This document shows, piece after piece, positions 51,984-60,598 of a stretch of 64,000 bases of DNA. Under the pieces are notes generated by a model that had not been told where the DNA came from, did not search any database, and was given only the letters and a program-made list of their open reading frames with translations. Every line of letters starts with the position of its first letter. The stretch's first letter is position 1. The DNA comes from Candidatus Poribacteria bacterium (GTDB taxonomy: Bacteria; Poribacteria; WGA-4E; WGA-3G): contig JAJEAG010000098.1 in the NCBI GenBank assembly GCA_022824265.1, forward strand, positions 28,160-92,159. The letters are read 5' to 3'. A program made the position numbers and the translations under genes.

Positions 51984-52973
51984 ATGTCAGCATACAAAAC
52001 AGCCGATTTGAAACCGATTCTTTCTAACGCAGAAGCAAGTTTATTTGACATAGGGGATGGTATCACCTATTTAGAACTACACGGCAAATTGAACATTATA
52101 CAGGATGATACATTAGATATTATTGATACTGCACTAAATGAAGTAGAAACTAACTATATCGGGATGATTCTTAGTACGGAAGCAGACCATTTTTCTGTCG
52201 GTCTTAACCTGATTCTACTACTGGAACGTGCCCGAAGTAGTGACTGGGAAGCAATATCACAAACACTAAAGAACTTACAAAGGGTCTGTAATCGTCTACG
52301 TTATTCTAAAGTACCTGTAGCGGCTGCAACGGTTGGTATGGCACTTGGTGGTGGATGTGAACTTGCATTTGGGGCTGATGCTGTACAGGCGGACACTAAC
52401 AGCAAACTGGGACTTGTGGAACTTCGTGTTGGATTAATCCCCGGTGGTGGCGGAACAACTGAAATGGCATACCGTTGTTTAGAAGGAAACCATACGAATG
52501 CATCACTTCAACAGCAGTTGTCATCTGTTTGGTTAGGTTTTGATACAATTCGTCAGGCGAAAGTATCAGAAAATTATGAAGATGCTCAAAAACTTGGATT
52601 TCTTCGTGAAACTGATCAGATCACCTCTCAAAGAAACAATCTTATACCTGATGCTAAGCAATTTGTAAAAACACTTTGTGAAAATGGCTATCAATCACCA
52701 AAACCGAGGAATATTTATGTATTAGGTGAGAAGGGGATCAACCATATAAATCAGAATATCCAACAATTGAGACATGATGGTACACTAAACGATTATGAAC
52801 AGACTCTCGCTGAGAAATTGGCTTATGTCTTTTGTGGAGGCATGCTATCTGAACCGCAGTTTGTAAATGAACAACACCTTCTTGATCTTGAACACGAGGT
52901 ATTTCTTAGTTTATGTGGTGAACCTGATACACATGCAATGATTGAATCTACTCTTAACAGAAGCAAAAAATGA
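51984..52973 (+). CDS. Enoyl-CoA hydratase/isomerase domain protein resembling the C-terminal half of FadN-type enzymes, 329 aa
   Basis: Crotonase-fold protein: ASLFDIGDGITYLELHGKLN, then YSKVPVAAATVGMALGGGCELAFGADAV and SKLGLVELRVGLIPGGGGTTEMAYR (oxyanion-hole glycines and the catalytic Glu in GLVE). The start and overall pattern resemble the C-terminal module of FadN-type bifunctional beta-oxidation enzymes, in which a 3-hydroxyacyl-CoA dehydrogenase precedes it. Here the dehydrogenase half is not encoded next to it, so the module has become a separate gene. Confidence 0.85.
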   Translation: MSAYKTADLKPILSNAEASLFDIGDGITYLELHGKLNIIQDDTLDIIDTALNEVETNYIGMILSTEADHFSVGLNLILLLERARSSDWEAISQTLKNLQRVCNRLRYSKVPVAAATVGMALGGGCELAFGADAVQADTNSKLGLVELRVGLIPGGGGTTEMAYRCLEGNHTNASLQQQLSSVWLGFDTIRQAKVSENYEDAQKLGFLRETDQITSQRNNLIPDAKQFVKTLCENGYQSPKPRNIYVLGEKGINHINQNIQQLRHDGTLNDYEQTLAEKLAYVFCGGMLSEPQFVNEQHLLDLEHEVFLSLCGEPDTHAMIESTLNRSKK

Positions 52974-53025
52974 AAACAGAATTCCATTCTATAACATATT
53001 CTATATCTTATATTTAAGGAGAAAA

Positions 53026-54087
53026 ATGCAAACACACCTATATCTATCCATCGCTGGCGAAAACAAAATCGCTATCTATACTTTTGATGTCTCAGACGGA
53101 ACAATTGAATTTCAGGAAGATGTCAATGTAAGCGGTTCACCGGGTCCATTAACACTTTCCCGTTGTGGAAACTATCTATATGCTGGACTACGTTCAAGTC
53201 GAGAAATTGCATCCTTCAGTATAGATGAAAAAAGTAGACAACTGACTCTTTTGCGAACGATTAACCTTGATGCAGATACCTGCTACATAGCAACTGATAA
53301 GACAGGTAACTATTTGCTGTCTGCGTATTACGGTGCTGGTCAAGTCACTGTACATTCAATTGGCGAGGACAAGACTGTTCAAGGAGAACCGATCCAAACT
53401 GTTGAAACAGCCCCGCATGCTCACTACATTGAGACAGATGCCACCAACCGTTTCGCATTCGTTCCACACACTGTGCCTCGAAATGCTATTTACCAGTTCC
53501 ACTTTGATGCTGAAACAGGACTGTTGACCGAAAACACTTTTGGACATCAAAATCCAGACGAACCCGTCGGTCCTCGCCACTACTGTGAACACCCTAATAA
53601 ACCGATCTTCTATTTTTCTAATGAAAATGGATCAAGTGTCTCTGCATACAACCTACAAAAAGGTGATCCGGACGCTTCAATTTCAAAGTCTGGAGTTCCA
53701 GATTACACTGTAAATGATGCTCCCGGACTATTATGGGAATTTCAAACACTCTCAACACTACCAGTGGATTTTGATGAAAATAATACATGTGCACAAATCC
53801 ATATTGATCCACAAGGGAAGTTCCTATATGTATCAAATCGTGGTCATGATAGTATTGCTATGTTTTCAATTGATGAAGAAAATGGAGAGTTAACTGTTAT
53901 AGGACACCAATCAACAGAACCGACACCGCGCGTTTTCAACATTGATGAAACGGGAAACTACCTTTTTGCTGGTGGACAAGGATCAGGTAAGTTAGCGACA
54001 TATAGAATCAATCGTGAGAGTGGTCTACTATCTTCAATTGACAGTTTTGAGGTAGGAAAAAATCCGATGTGGGTTATGTTTCTCTAA
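53026..54087 (+). CDS. Lactonase, 7-bladed beta-propeller family (6-phosphogluconolactonase-like), 353 aa
   Basis: Start at MQTHLYLSIAGENKIAIYTF with AAGGAG 5 bases before the ATG; the frame extends further upstream without a ribosome site. The YbhE/Pgl2-type repeats are visible: GSPGPLTLSRCGNYLYAG, LLSAYYGAGQVTVHSI, HAHYIETDATNRFAFVPHT, QIHIDPQGKFLYVSNRGHDSIAMF and GNYLFAGGQGSGKLATYRI. The family hydrolyses sugar lactones. It follows the crotonase gene closely; here it might open an acid-sugar lactone rather than 6-phosphogluconolactone. Confidence 0.88.
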   Translation: MQTHLYLSIAGENKIAIYTFDVSDGTIEFQEDVNVSGSPGPLTLSRCGNYLYAGLRSSREIASFSIDEKSRQLTLLRTINLDADTCYIATDKTGNYLLSAYYGAGQVTVHSIGEDKTVQGEPIQTVETAPHAHYIETDATNRFAFVPHTVPRNAIYQFHFDAETGLLTENTFGHQNPDEPVGPRHYCEHPNKPIFYFSNENGSSVSAYNLQKGDPDASISKSGVPDYTVNDAPGLLWEFQTLSTLPVDFDENNTCAQIHIDPQGKFLYVSNRGHDSIAMFSIDEENGELTVIGHQSTEPTPRVFNIDETGNYLFAGGQGSGKLATYRINRESGLLSSIDSFEVGKNPMWVMFL

Positions 54088-54108
54088 TGAAATCATCAGA
54101 CAAATATC

Positions 54109-54143
54109 AGAACGGGTATGGTAGGAGTTACTATACCCGTTCT
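54109..54143. terminator. Bidirectional terminator between lactonase and selenoprotein genes
   Basis: AGAACGGGTAT and ATACCCGTTCT form an 11-bp stem around a 13-nt loop, followed on the + strand by TATTTG. It separates two converging genes, so it can serve both. Confidence 0.75.
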
Positions 54144-54149
54144 TATTTG

Positions 54150-54380
54150 CTAAATCTTATCAATTGCTGTAGTGATTTGATCTTCAGTTGGGAAACTACG
54201 TGTTTCAAGTTTCGAATATAGCAATTCATCACCAACATAAACTTCAAAAGCACCACCACTGCTTTCAACGAGTTTCACTTCGTCAACTTGTCCACTATAT
54301 TTCTTTTCTAAGGCTTTTGCCAAACTGGCTGCCCGTGGTTTATAGTTTCAAGATGTGCAATACTCAATTCTAATATCCAT
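54150..54380 (-). CDS. SelW/SelT/SelH (Rdx) family selenoprotein, 76 aa with in-frame TGA at codon 11
   Basis: A complete 77-codon gene is found if the TGA at 54350..54348 is read as selenocysteine: MDIRIEYCTSU then NYKPRAASLAKALEKKY, VDEVKLVESSGGAFEVYVGD, LLYSKLETRSFPTEDQITTAI and a TAG stop. This is the Rdx (SelW-like) fold: a CxxU redox motif after the first strand, then the GGxFEV and KxETxxFP blocks of the family. GGAGGT lies 10 bases before the ATG. The Sec sits exactly at the second Cys position of CxxC. The role is thiol redox. A plain pseudogene is possible, but the rest of the frame is intact. Confidence 0.82.
54310..54347 (-). promoter_or_regulatory. Possible bacterial SECIS hairpin
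   Basis: Directly after the TGA the RNA can form a hairpin: TAAAC pairs with GTTTG (one G-U), with an inner GG/CC pair and the apical loop GCAG beginning about 16 nt after the UGA. A bacterial SECIS element needs a short apical loop with a G in its first two positions about 16-37 nt downstream of the UGA, which this meets. The stem is weak, so this is tentative. Confidence 0.4.
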
Positions 54381-54557
54381 TTGGTATAAGACCTCCATAT
54401 ATGTAAGGCATTCGATTAATTTTACCAAATTATACTGGAATTTGCAAGTTTTTCTGACTTGATTAACTGTGACATTTTTTCAATACTATGGTATGCTTAT
54501 CAAATGTTATTCGGTTGTAAGAAGATTTATGTCTGTAATCGTAGAGGAGGAGTTGTT

Positions 54558-55343
54558 ATGTTTAAAGTTGAACACATAATCCCTAACTTTTTCTATATGT
54601 TACTTATGATCGGTTTTGTCCTGCCAGCATTAGGTCAAGGAGAGAAAAAAGAAGATTTGATTGGGCACTGGACATTTGAAAAGGGAGTAGAATTAGAAGA
54701 CCATACAGGTCATTTCGGTGATATTGAATTAAGAGGTGCTGAAGTCAAAGATGGAAAATTACATATTGGTGACAATAAGTGGGCATTGACAACAGGATAT
54801 AAAGGTCCCCAGATCGGTCCTGACAAAACTTTGATAACGTGGTTATATTTAGATGATCTTAATGTGAGAAGAGGAGCGACTCTCGCTGTAAATAAAAGCA
54901 GTGCAGACACATTTGATGCAATAGTCTATGCTGAACGGCATGAGAAGCATTGGATGGCAGGCAGTAGTTTCTTTAGACGAACTCCAAATGTTGCTTACGG
55001 AAAAGCAGAAAGTGAAACAGGTAAATTAATTCAAATTGCGATTTCTTATGAGAATGATAATAATATGGCAAAGATAATGATCTACCGAAACGGTGAAATC
55101 ATTGGGGACTATACACAAGGACTTATTGTGTCATGGAAAGAAGGTGATGTAGAAGCCCTCTTTGGTCCTCGTGCGCTAATTGGAGGAACAGCTTATGGTT
55201 GGGTTGTCGCACGTGTAGAAGATGCCAGAATCTATAACGCAGTTCTGAGTGAAAAGGATATTAATAACTTAACAGTGGATACACTTGATGTTGAAGCAGA
55301 AGGTAAACTTGCAGTTACATGGGGTGTATTAAAGACCAAGTAA
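54558..55343 (+). CDS. Secreted LamG/concanavalin-A-like protein, 261 aa
   Basis: Start at MFKVEHIIPNFFYMLLMIGFVLPALGQ (signal peptide cleaved after LGQ) with AGGAGG upstream; a longer frame from 54459 is not needed. The rest is a jelly-roll like LamG/ConA-like domains: LIGHWTFEKGVELEDHTGHFGDIELRGAEVKDGKLHIG, KTLITWLYLDDLN, ARIYNAVLSEKDI. Such domains in this lineage are commonly attached to sugar-active enzymes; here the protein stands alone, 24 bp before the GH-like gene. Confidence 0.85.
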   Translation: MFKVEHIIPNFFYMLLMIGFVLPALGQGEKKEDLIGHWTFEKGVELEDHTGHFGDIELRGAEVKDGKLHIGDNKWALTTGYKGPQIGPDKTLITWLYLDDLNVRRGATLAVNKSSADTFDAIVYAERHEKHWMAGSSFFRRTPNVAYGKAESETGKLIQIAISYENDNNMAKIMIYRNGEIIGDYTQGLIVSWKEGDVEALFGPRALIGGTAYGWVVARVEDARIYNAVLSEKDINNLTVDTLDVEAEGKLAVTWGVLKTK

Positions 55344-55367
55344 GCGCGCCAAGCAACATTAGGAAAT

Positions 55368-56909
55368 TTGAATTTGAACAAAGTTTGCACACTTAATCCA
55401 TGCACAGAACTCTTTATTGATGACGAACTTATATCTAACAAGGAAGGTGTTACCCGAACACTACATCCTTGTGTAAAGCACGAAGCCCCCGTGCTTGAAC
55501 CTGATCCTGATAATCCATGGGAACATGGAGGTCCAGATCAATCAAGACGTGTGCATCTCTATGGCACAACGATGTACGATGAGGCTTATGGGAAATATCG
55601 GATGTGGTATATGTGTCGTATGGGACCACATTGGAGATTTAAAGCGAATGAGATTCCAGGACTTTACGTCCCACGTCCAGATCGCAATCCTTCTACATAT
55701 AGAGGTAAAACGCACGATGCTCATGGACGAAAGTTTGTTGAAAACGATCGCGGGGACCTAACATGTTATGCTGAAAGCGATGATGGATTGACATGGACAA
55801 AACCAAATCTCGGTCTCTTTGAATTCAATGGAAATCCGAACAACAATATCGTCTGGGACTTACACGGCGCGTGTGTATTCCGTGATGACAATGAGACCAA
55901 TCTACTGAAACGATATAAAATGATCGGTTTCTGTAGACGGTATCGCAACGTATTCCTTCTCACATCACCAGACGGAATCCGATGGGATGATTCAGATTAT
56001 TTGGAACCTGTGGCTGATCGAAACAATGAAGGTGCATTTAATGTAATCTATGATAAGAACACCTCCCTTTTCCGTGCGTATACCTTGATTCGCGGTAATG
56101 ATAAAGACGCACGTAGAATGATCGCATATACAGAAAGTCCTCAATTAGAAGGTCCTTGGAAGTCACTTGAACCAATGTTCGGAGCAAACGATGAGGACGA
56201 TGCAGTCGGACAAGATAGATACGGTGCGGATCGCGCTGAAATACACAACATGTCTGGGTTCTTATATCACAATATCTATATCGGAATTGCTGGAGTTCTT
56301 TACGTGACAGGTCCGGGGGCAGCGGAGCATGAGATCCCAGTTGATGGTCCAATCGATGCACAACTTGTCTGTAGTAGAGACGGATTTAATTGGGATTACC
56401 CCGATTCTGACAGGACACCAATCATTCCACGAGGTAAACCCGGAACCTTTGACACAGGTATGATTATGGGTACTACCACACAACCTATCATCACAGAAGA
56501 TGAAATCCACTGGTATTATACAGGCACAGAGCATACACACGGTGCTGCGATGAAGGATCGCCACAAAGCTATTGGATTAGCAAAATGGCGATTGGACGGT
56601 TTTGTGTCACTTGATGCAGATGAATCTAAAGGAGTGATTGAAACCGTTCCACTACAGATTCCAAACGGTGGACTGGAAATCAACGCTGATGCAAGTAAAG
56701 GGAAAATCGTTGTTGAAGTCTTAACAGCAGATGGACATGTTCAACCTGGATTTTCTATTGAGGATTGTGTGCCAATGACAGATGATAACATCAGACATCA
56801 AGTACAATGGAAATCTGCTTCGTTGGAAAAAGCGAAACAACCGCTTCGGTTCCGTTTTATCTTGAAAGGTGCAAATATCTACGCCTTCAGAGTAGGTGCA
56901 ACCGCATAA
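55368..56909 (+). CDS. GH43/GH32-like beta-propeller glycoside-hydrolase-fold protein, 513 aa
   Basis: No signal peptide. Start is TTG (55368 or, with better spacing after AGGAAA, 55374). The five-bladed propeller pattern is seen in repeated strands: ELFIDDELISNKEGVTRTLHPC, LYGTTMYDEAYGKYRMWYMCR, LTCYAESDDGLTWTKPNLGLFEFNG, YLEPVADRNNEGAFNVIYD and the final WYYTGTEHTHG...AIGLAKWRLDGFVSLDA. Homologues are plentiful in Planctomycetes and Poribacteria-like genomes; the substrate is unknown. The C-terminus (VEVLTADGHVQPGFSIEDC) looks like a beta-sandwich. It follows the LamG-like gene and is probably co-transcribed. Confidence 0.78.
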   Translation: MNLNKVCTLNPCTELFIDDELISNKEGVTRTLHPCVKHEAPVLEPDPDNPWEHGGPDQSRRVHLYGTTMYDEAYGKYRMWYMCRMGPHWRFKANEIPGLYVPRPDRNPSTYRGKTHDAHGRKFVENDRGDLTCYAESDDGLTWTKPNLGLFEFNGNPNNNIVWDLHGACVFRDDNETNLLKRYKMIGFCRRYRNVFLLTSPDGIRWDDSDYLEPVADRNNEGAFNVIYDKNTSLFRAYTLIRGNDKDARRMIAYTESPQLEGPWKSLEPMFGANDEDDAVGQDRYGADRAEIHNMSGFLYHNIYIGIAGVLYVTGPGAAEHEIPVDGPIDAQLVCSRDGFNWDYPDSDRTPIIPRGKPGTFDTGMIMGTTTQPIITEDEIHWYYTGTEHTHGAAMKDRHKAIGLAKWRLDGFVSLDADESKGVIETVPLQIPNGGLEINADASKGKIVVEVLTADGHVQPGFSIEDCVPMTDDNIRHQVQWKSASLEKAKQPLRFRFILKGANIYAFRVGATA

Positions 56910-57233
56910 CAACATCATTGATAGATTAATGTCTATCTCATAAATCGTTTACCTAATCTCTCGCATAATATCATATCTTCATCATAGGGGCGAGGTTATG
57001 AAGATTAAAAAATAAATTAGGTAATCCGGACCCAAACCCGGTAGGTGCGGTTTCCTAACCAATGCAGAATGCCAAACGCGCATTCTGCCATAAGCGTCAA
57101 TTTAAGGACGAGATGCGTTTGTAGTCGCGCAATTCATTGCGCCTCGGACACTAACGTAGGGGCGAGGTTTCCTCGTCCGTCTTCACTTCGGACATTCTCA
57201 TAGGTCGGAGCGAGCAAAGCAACCTCCGACAGA

Positions 57234-57397
57234 TTGTCTGAACTAGGATTTTCAGAATCACAAGATGGACAGGATTAGGAGTTGCTGAGTATATATCCCG
57301 TTGTCCAGGATGAGGGGCTACCTTGTGCAAAGGAATATTGGAATATAAATCTCTTATCCTGAAAATCCTGAAATCCTGAAAATCCTGGTTCAGACAA
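57234..57397. repeat. Complete inverted-repeat element, family A, copy 2 (164 bp)
   Basis: Ends TTGTCTGAACTAGGATTTTC and GAAAATCCTGGTTCAGACAA are 20-bp inverted repeats with one mismatch. The interior (GGATTAGGAGTTGCTGAG, GGAATATTGGAATATAAATC) matches 15539..15697. No gene fits inside. Confidence 0.85.
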
Positions 57398-57514
57398 CAA
57401 GCAATTCAGACAGGTAAGAATCACTAAATTGACGCTTATGGTGCGGTTTCCTAACCGCACCGAACGTTACAAGGAACTAAAATTACCCGATTAAATTCTT
57501 AATCTTCATGAGGG

Positions 57515-57590
57515 GCGGAATGTGTATAGTAACGTATACCTCACCAAACAAGAGCCCCAGCGGGGCGAAAGGTGTATGCTTATAACTTGT
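57515..57590. repeat. AGCCCCAGCGGGGCG-type repeat, paired units
   Basis: GAGGGGCGGAATGTGTATAG, then a reversed-looking ACGTATACCTCACC, then AGAGCCCCAGCGGGGCGAAA and GGTGTATGC. A second pair occurs at 60745..60815. The core GCCCC-ag-cGGGGC forms a hairpin. This resembles REP-like repeats that other bacteria mobilise by RAYT transposases. Confidence 0.7.
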
Positions 57591-57945
57591 TTGAAGGTTA
57601 GACGCTTTCCACAACATCCTATATGAGTAATCTCAAAACTGTCCAAACTATAGTTAAACTAATGAAATGGATTTATATGTTAATGATGAGTTTCACTCGC
57701 GGAATCTTCATAAAATATGTTAAACACCTATACCCGAAATGCGTTATATTCATAGCTAAAACACAACTACATTCTGATATTTTACCATTATTGAGACATA
57801 CCAATGCTTTGCCGAACTATTCTATTATTGAGATATGCCCTAAAAATTAAGTCCTGCCAAAATTATGTAAAAGTGCATCCAAAAATGTGTATTGGTGAAT
57901 CAATTAGTTTTTAACAAATAACAACAATAGAAAGGAGTTTCACCT

Positions 57946-58431
57946 ATGCAAAAACAAAAAATAGCAGCAAGTTACGAACAGTTCCATGTCATTGCACATG
58001 ATTTGAACGAGACAGATGACTTAAAAGAAGAATGTAAAAAGCAATTGGGTGAGGGTGTTCGTCTTGCAGATTGGAACGACATTCTTACTTACGTTGAAGC
58101 GGGTGGATCATTAGATGATTTTATTAATACACTCAATATCCCGCTTGAATATATCAAACCAGAGGATATGGATCCGATACCGAATACCTCATTTCGGATT
58201 TCAATGAACGGTGAGCTACACTGGAGGGGTGATCGGCATTATTTCTTTGCCCGTCATGATCATAAGCTACGTGGTGATTTTTTAGCACACGACGATCTTG
58301 ACAATTTCAGACTATCATTAGGTTCTTGGTTTGGTAAGGGTGGTTTTGCCCTCTGCTTTGGAGACCCCGAAAGCACGGTTGCACCTCCAGAACCAGAGAT
58401 GAGAGAACCTGTGCAAACATCGGGCGGCTGA
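57946..58431 (+). CDS. Hypothetical protein, 161 aa
   Basis: GAAAGGAG lies 10 bases before the ATG, a good ribosome site. The protein starts MQKQKIAASYEQFHVIAHDLNETDDLKEEC and ends in a proline- and glutamate-rich segment (TVAPPEPEMREPVQTSGG). No domain is recognised; a block WNDILTYVEAGGSLDDFINTLNIPLEYIKPEDM may be an alpha-helical module. It stands alone between a repeat-rich spacer and a convergent alcohol dehydrogenase gene. Confidence 0.75.
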   Translation: MQKQKIAASYEQFHVIAHDLNETDDLKEECKKQLGEGVRLADWNDILTYVEAGGSLDDFINTLNIPLEYIKPEDMDPIPNTSFRISMNGELHWRGDRHYFFARHDHKLRGDFLAHDDLDNFRLSLGSWFGKGGFALCFGDPESTVAPPEPEMREPVQTSGG

Positions 58432-58503
58432 GGCTGTGGATGCTAACGCAGTGGCGGTGCCATTGCTTAATTTTCCATTACATTTGCCCGAAACATTACT
58501 AAA

Positions 58504-58565
58504 GTGCAAACTAAAATAACCTCAGTTGCTACCTATGTGGCAACTGAGGTTATTTTAGTTTGCAC
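58504..58565. terminator. Perfect 26-bp inverted repeat between convergent genes
   Basis: 58504..58529 (GTGCAAACTAAAATAACCTC then AGTTGC) is repeated exactly in reverse complement at 58540..58565, with a 10-nt loop. It lies between the stop of 57946..58431 and the stop of the alcohol dehydrogenase gene. A long perfect stem of this kind works as a bidirectional terminator, but it is unusually long and lacks the classic U-run. Confidence 0.75.
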
Positions 58566-58579
58566 AGTAATTGCTTAGA

Positions 58580-59596
58580 CTACTCCCACGGATCCAATAC
58601 AACCTTACCACACTCTCCTGTCGCCTGCAATTCCCATGCTTTCTGAACTTCACTCATTGGGAATCTATGTGTGATATAGGTGTCTATTTTATCCGCAGAT
58701 TCTTTGATTACCTTCATCAATTTGGGATAGAATCCAAGGTTGTAGTGCCAATTCCCACGTAGAACAAGCCCTTTCCGAATCATATCCCTACTCGCAGCAA
58801 GTGGAAATTCTCCACCTTCACCAACAAATGTAACCTGTCCTTTCCTTCGGGCTGCATCAACCATCAACCGATGTGCTGCAGATGCACCTGAACAGTCAAC
58901 TGCTTTGTCAATTCCAATGCCACCTGTCAATTCACGTATTTGATCAAGAATATCTTCATCCTTTGGATTTAGGACAACCTCAGCACCTAACTTTTTCGCA
59001 AGTTCTGCGCGGTAAGGATGACTTTCAACACCGATCACACGCGCACCACGATAAGATGCATTGATGATACCGCCTAACCCAACAGGACCCAAACCAGTTA
59101 CCATCACTGTGTCCAGAGCATCGACTTCCATCTGTTCCATTGCACCAAACGTAGGACCAAGTCCACAACATGCCATACCACCATGAGCAAAACTCATATC
59201 ATCAGGAATAGGGAATAGCAAATCTTCCATTTTGTGCATATACTGCGCGTAAGTTGATCCAGCAACATCTTCACCCACCATTTCTCTGATGTTACGTCCG
59301 CCAGTACAATGTATATGTTCCCCAATAGCACACATATTGCATTTTCCACATGAATTTTGTGGTTGAACAACAACGCGATCCCCGACTTTTACTCGTCCGG
59401 GTTGTGCCACTTCAACAACTTCACCCGCAGCTTCGTGCCCGAAACGGTCACCAGTACCACCTCCCATGAATCCCTTGTACTCTGTACACATTGGCACAGC
59501 ACGAATTTTTACGACAACAACATCTCCTCCCGCTTTGGGATCAGGTTTGTCGACTACGCCACCTTTACCTTCACCAAACATTGCTGCTACTTTCAT
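58580..59596 (-). CDS. Zinc-dependent MDR-family alcohol/sugar dehydrogenase, 338 aa
   Basis: Medium-chain dehydrogenase: catalytic zinc ligands in PMCTEYKGF and FGHEAAGEVVEV, the structural zinc cysteines in QPQNSCGKCNMCAIGEHIHC, and the nucleotide-binding VMVTGLGPVGLGGI (GxGxxG) with ESHPYRAELAKKLGAE suggesting NAD. The substrate is not evident. In this region it could oxidise a sugar or polyol. It is transcribed toward the hypothetical gene and divergent from phyH. Confidence 0.9.
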   Translation of the reverse strand: MKVAAMFGEGKGGVVDKPDPKAGGDVVVVKIRAVPMCTEYKGFMGGGTGDRFGHEAAGEVVEVAQPGRVKVGDRVVVQPQNSCGKCNMCAIGEHIHCTGGRNIREMVGEDVAGSTYAQYMHKMEDLLFPIPDDMSFAHGGMACCGLGPTFGAMEQMEVDALDTVMVTGLGPVGLGGIINASYRGARVIGVESHPYRAELAKKLGAEVVLNPKDEDILDQIRELTGGIGIDKAVDCSGASAAHRLMVDAARRKGQVTFVGEGGEFPLAASRDMIRKGLVLRGNWHYNLGFYPKLMKVIKESADKIDTYITHRFPMSEVQKAWELQATGECGKVVLDPWE

Positions 59597-59836
59597 ATAT
59601 TAAACACGACTCTTCTCCATCTAATATTGTTAGTATCCTTATTCGGAGATCAAGTCATCCTCCTTAAAAATATGTATTCATACCATAGCAGAAACAAGAT
59701 AATCAATCAAGAAATTTATCATTATCACTGTCCAATAATTTTCAAACAGAATTGTGTAACAACAGAATTTTCAATGCATCTATATTATAATCTATGATAA
59801 AATATAGGATAATTAGAAATTGTGATCAGGATCAAG

Positions 59837-60598
59837 ATGACATCTAAACAAGTAGGATTAACCAACACACAAAGAACATGTTATCAAACTAAAGGGTATG
59901 TTGTTCTTGAAAGTGTTTTCACTCAGAAAGAATGCCGTCGTTATGTAGAGCATTTGGAAGATTTGAGTGCTGGACGTAAAAAACTTGATGGCTTTTTCCA
60001 ACAAAATAAATACGGATACCGTACTTTCAATCAACATTTATACGATCCGATTGTTTTGGAATTTCTCATAGATTCACGGTTACATCAACCACTTGCGGAT
60101 TGTTTTGAAGACGAACCTGAAGCGATTCAGACGATGCACTTCTATGAAGGATCAGAACATCCCTTACATCAAGACCAATATTATCTTCCAGATTGTATGT
60201 CAGCTTGGATTGCTATGGTAGATGTTGATGAATTCAACGGTCCTTTGGTTGTCCAACCCGGTTCACATAAGAGGCGATTAATCACGAAAACTGATGTGCC
60301 GATGACACTACAACCAGATGAAACCTACGAACTACAACAGACTAATCGTTATTTTCCTAAGGTCAAAGAAGTCTTTTGCGAAAATGGTATTGATGAAGTC
60401 AAAGTATTTGTAAATCAAGGGGATGTGGTTTTATTTCATGGAAAGTTAATTCATGGTGGTGCTCCAGTGCTAAAACCTGGTACACGCAGGCATGCATTAG
60501 CGTGTCACTACATTCCGTACAGTTCAGAAAATTGGGATCGTGATTGGGAACGTATATCATTTGATGGTAATCGACGTATCCATTTCAATAAGGCATAA
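59837..60598 (+). CDS. Phytanoyl-CoA dioxygenase (PhyH) family protein, 253 aa
   Basis: Fe(II)/2-oxoglutarate dioxygenase of the PhyH family: TKGYVVLESVFTQKECRRYVEHLE at the start, then HQDQYYLPD (first metal His and Asp), NGPLVVQPGSHKRRL and VLFHGKLIHGGAPVLKPGTRRHALACHY with the second metal His and the 2-OG-binding Arg. A start at ATG 59837 follows CAGG; GTG 59822 is another option. PhyH-like enzymes are very numerous in sponge-associated and marine uncultured phyla; the substrate is unknown. Confidence 0.92.
   Translation: MTSKQVGLTNTQRTCYQTKGYVVLESVFTQKECRRYVEHLEDLSAGRKKLDGFFQQNKYGYRTFNQHLYDPIVLEFLIDSRLHQPLADCFEDEPEAIQTMHFYEGSEHPLHQDQYYLPDCMSAWIAMVDVDEFNGPLVVQPGSHKRRLITKTDVPMTLQPDETYELQQTNRYFPKVKEVFCENGIDEVKVFVNQGDVVLFHGKLIHGGAPVLKPGTRRHALACHYIPYSSENWDRDWERISFDGNRRIHFNKA

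Larger units (their letters stand above)
56910..57945. other. Repeat-filled non-coding stretch of about 1 kb
   Basis: Contains several dispersed palindromes (57043..57180, including GTAGTCGCGCAATT and TAGGGGCGAGG-ttt-CCTCG), a complete family A element (57234..57397), GGTGCGGTT-tcct-AACCGCACC (57440..57461), and a pair of AGCCCCAGCGGGGCG-type units (57515..57590). A 75-codon frame at 57623..57850 has no family and a poor context. Confidence 0.7.

Noticed and set aside
54150..54380. Ordinary pseudogene with a nonsense mutation
   Set aside because: The only stop is at the position of a redox Cys/Sec in a family known to use Sec, and the rest of the frame is intact, so a selenoprotein is preferred.
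57623..57850. Plus-strand frame of 75 codons with a hydrophobic start
   Set aside because: No ribosome site and no recognisable family in a repeat-rich spacer; left as uncertain.
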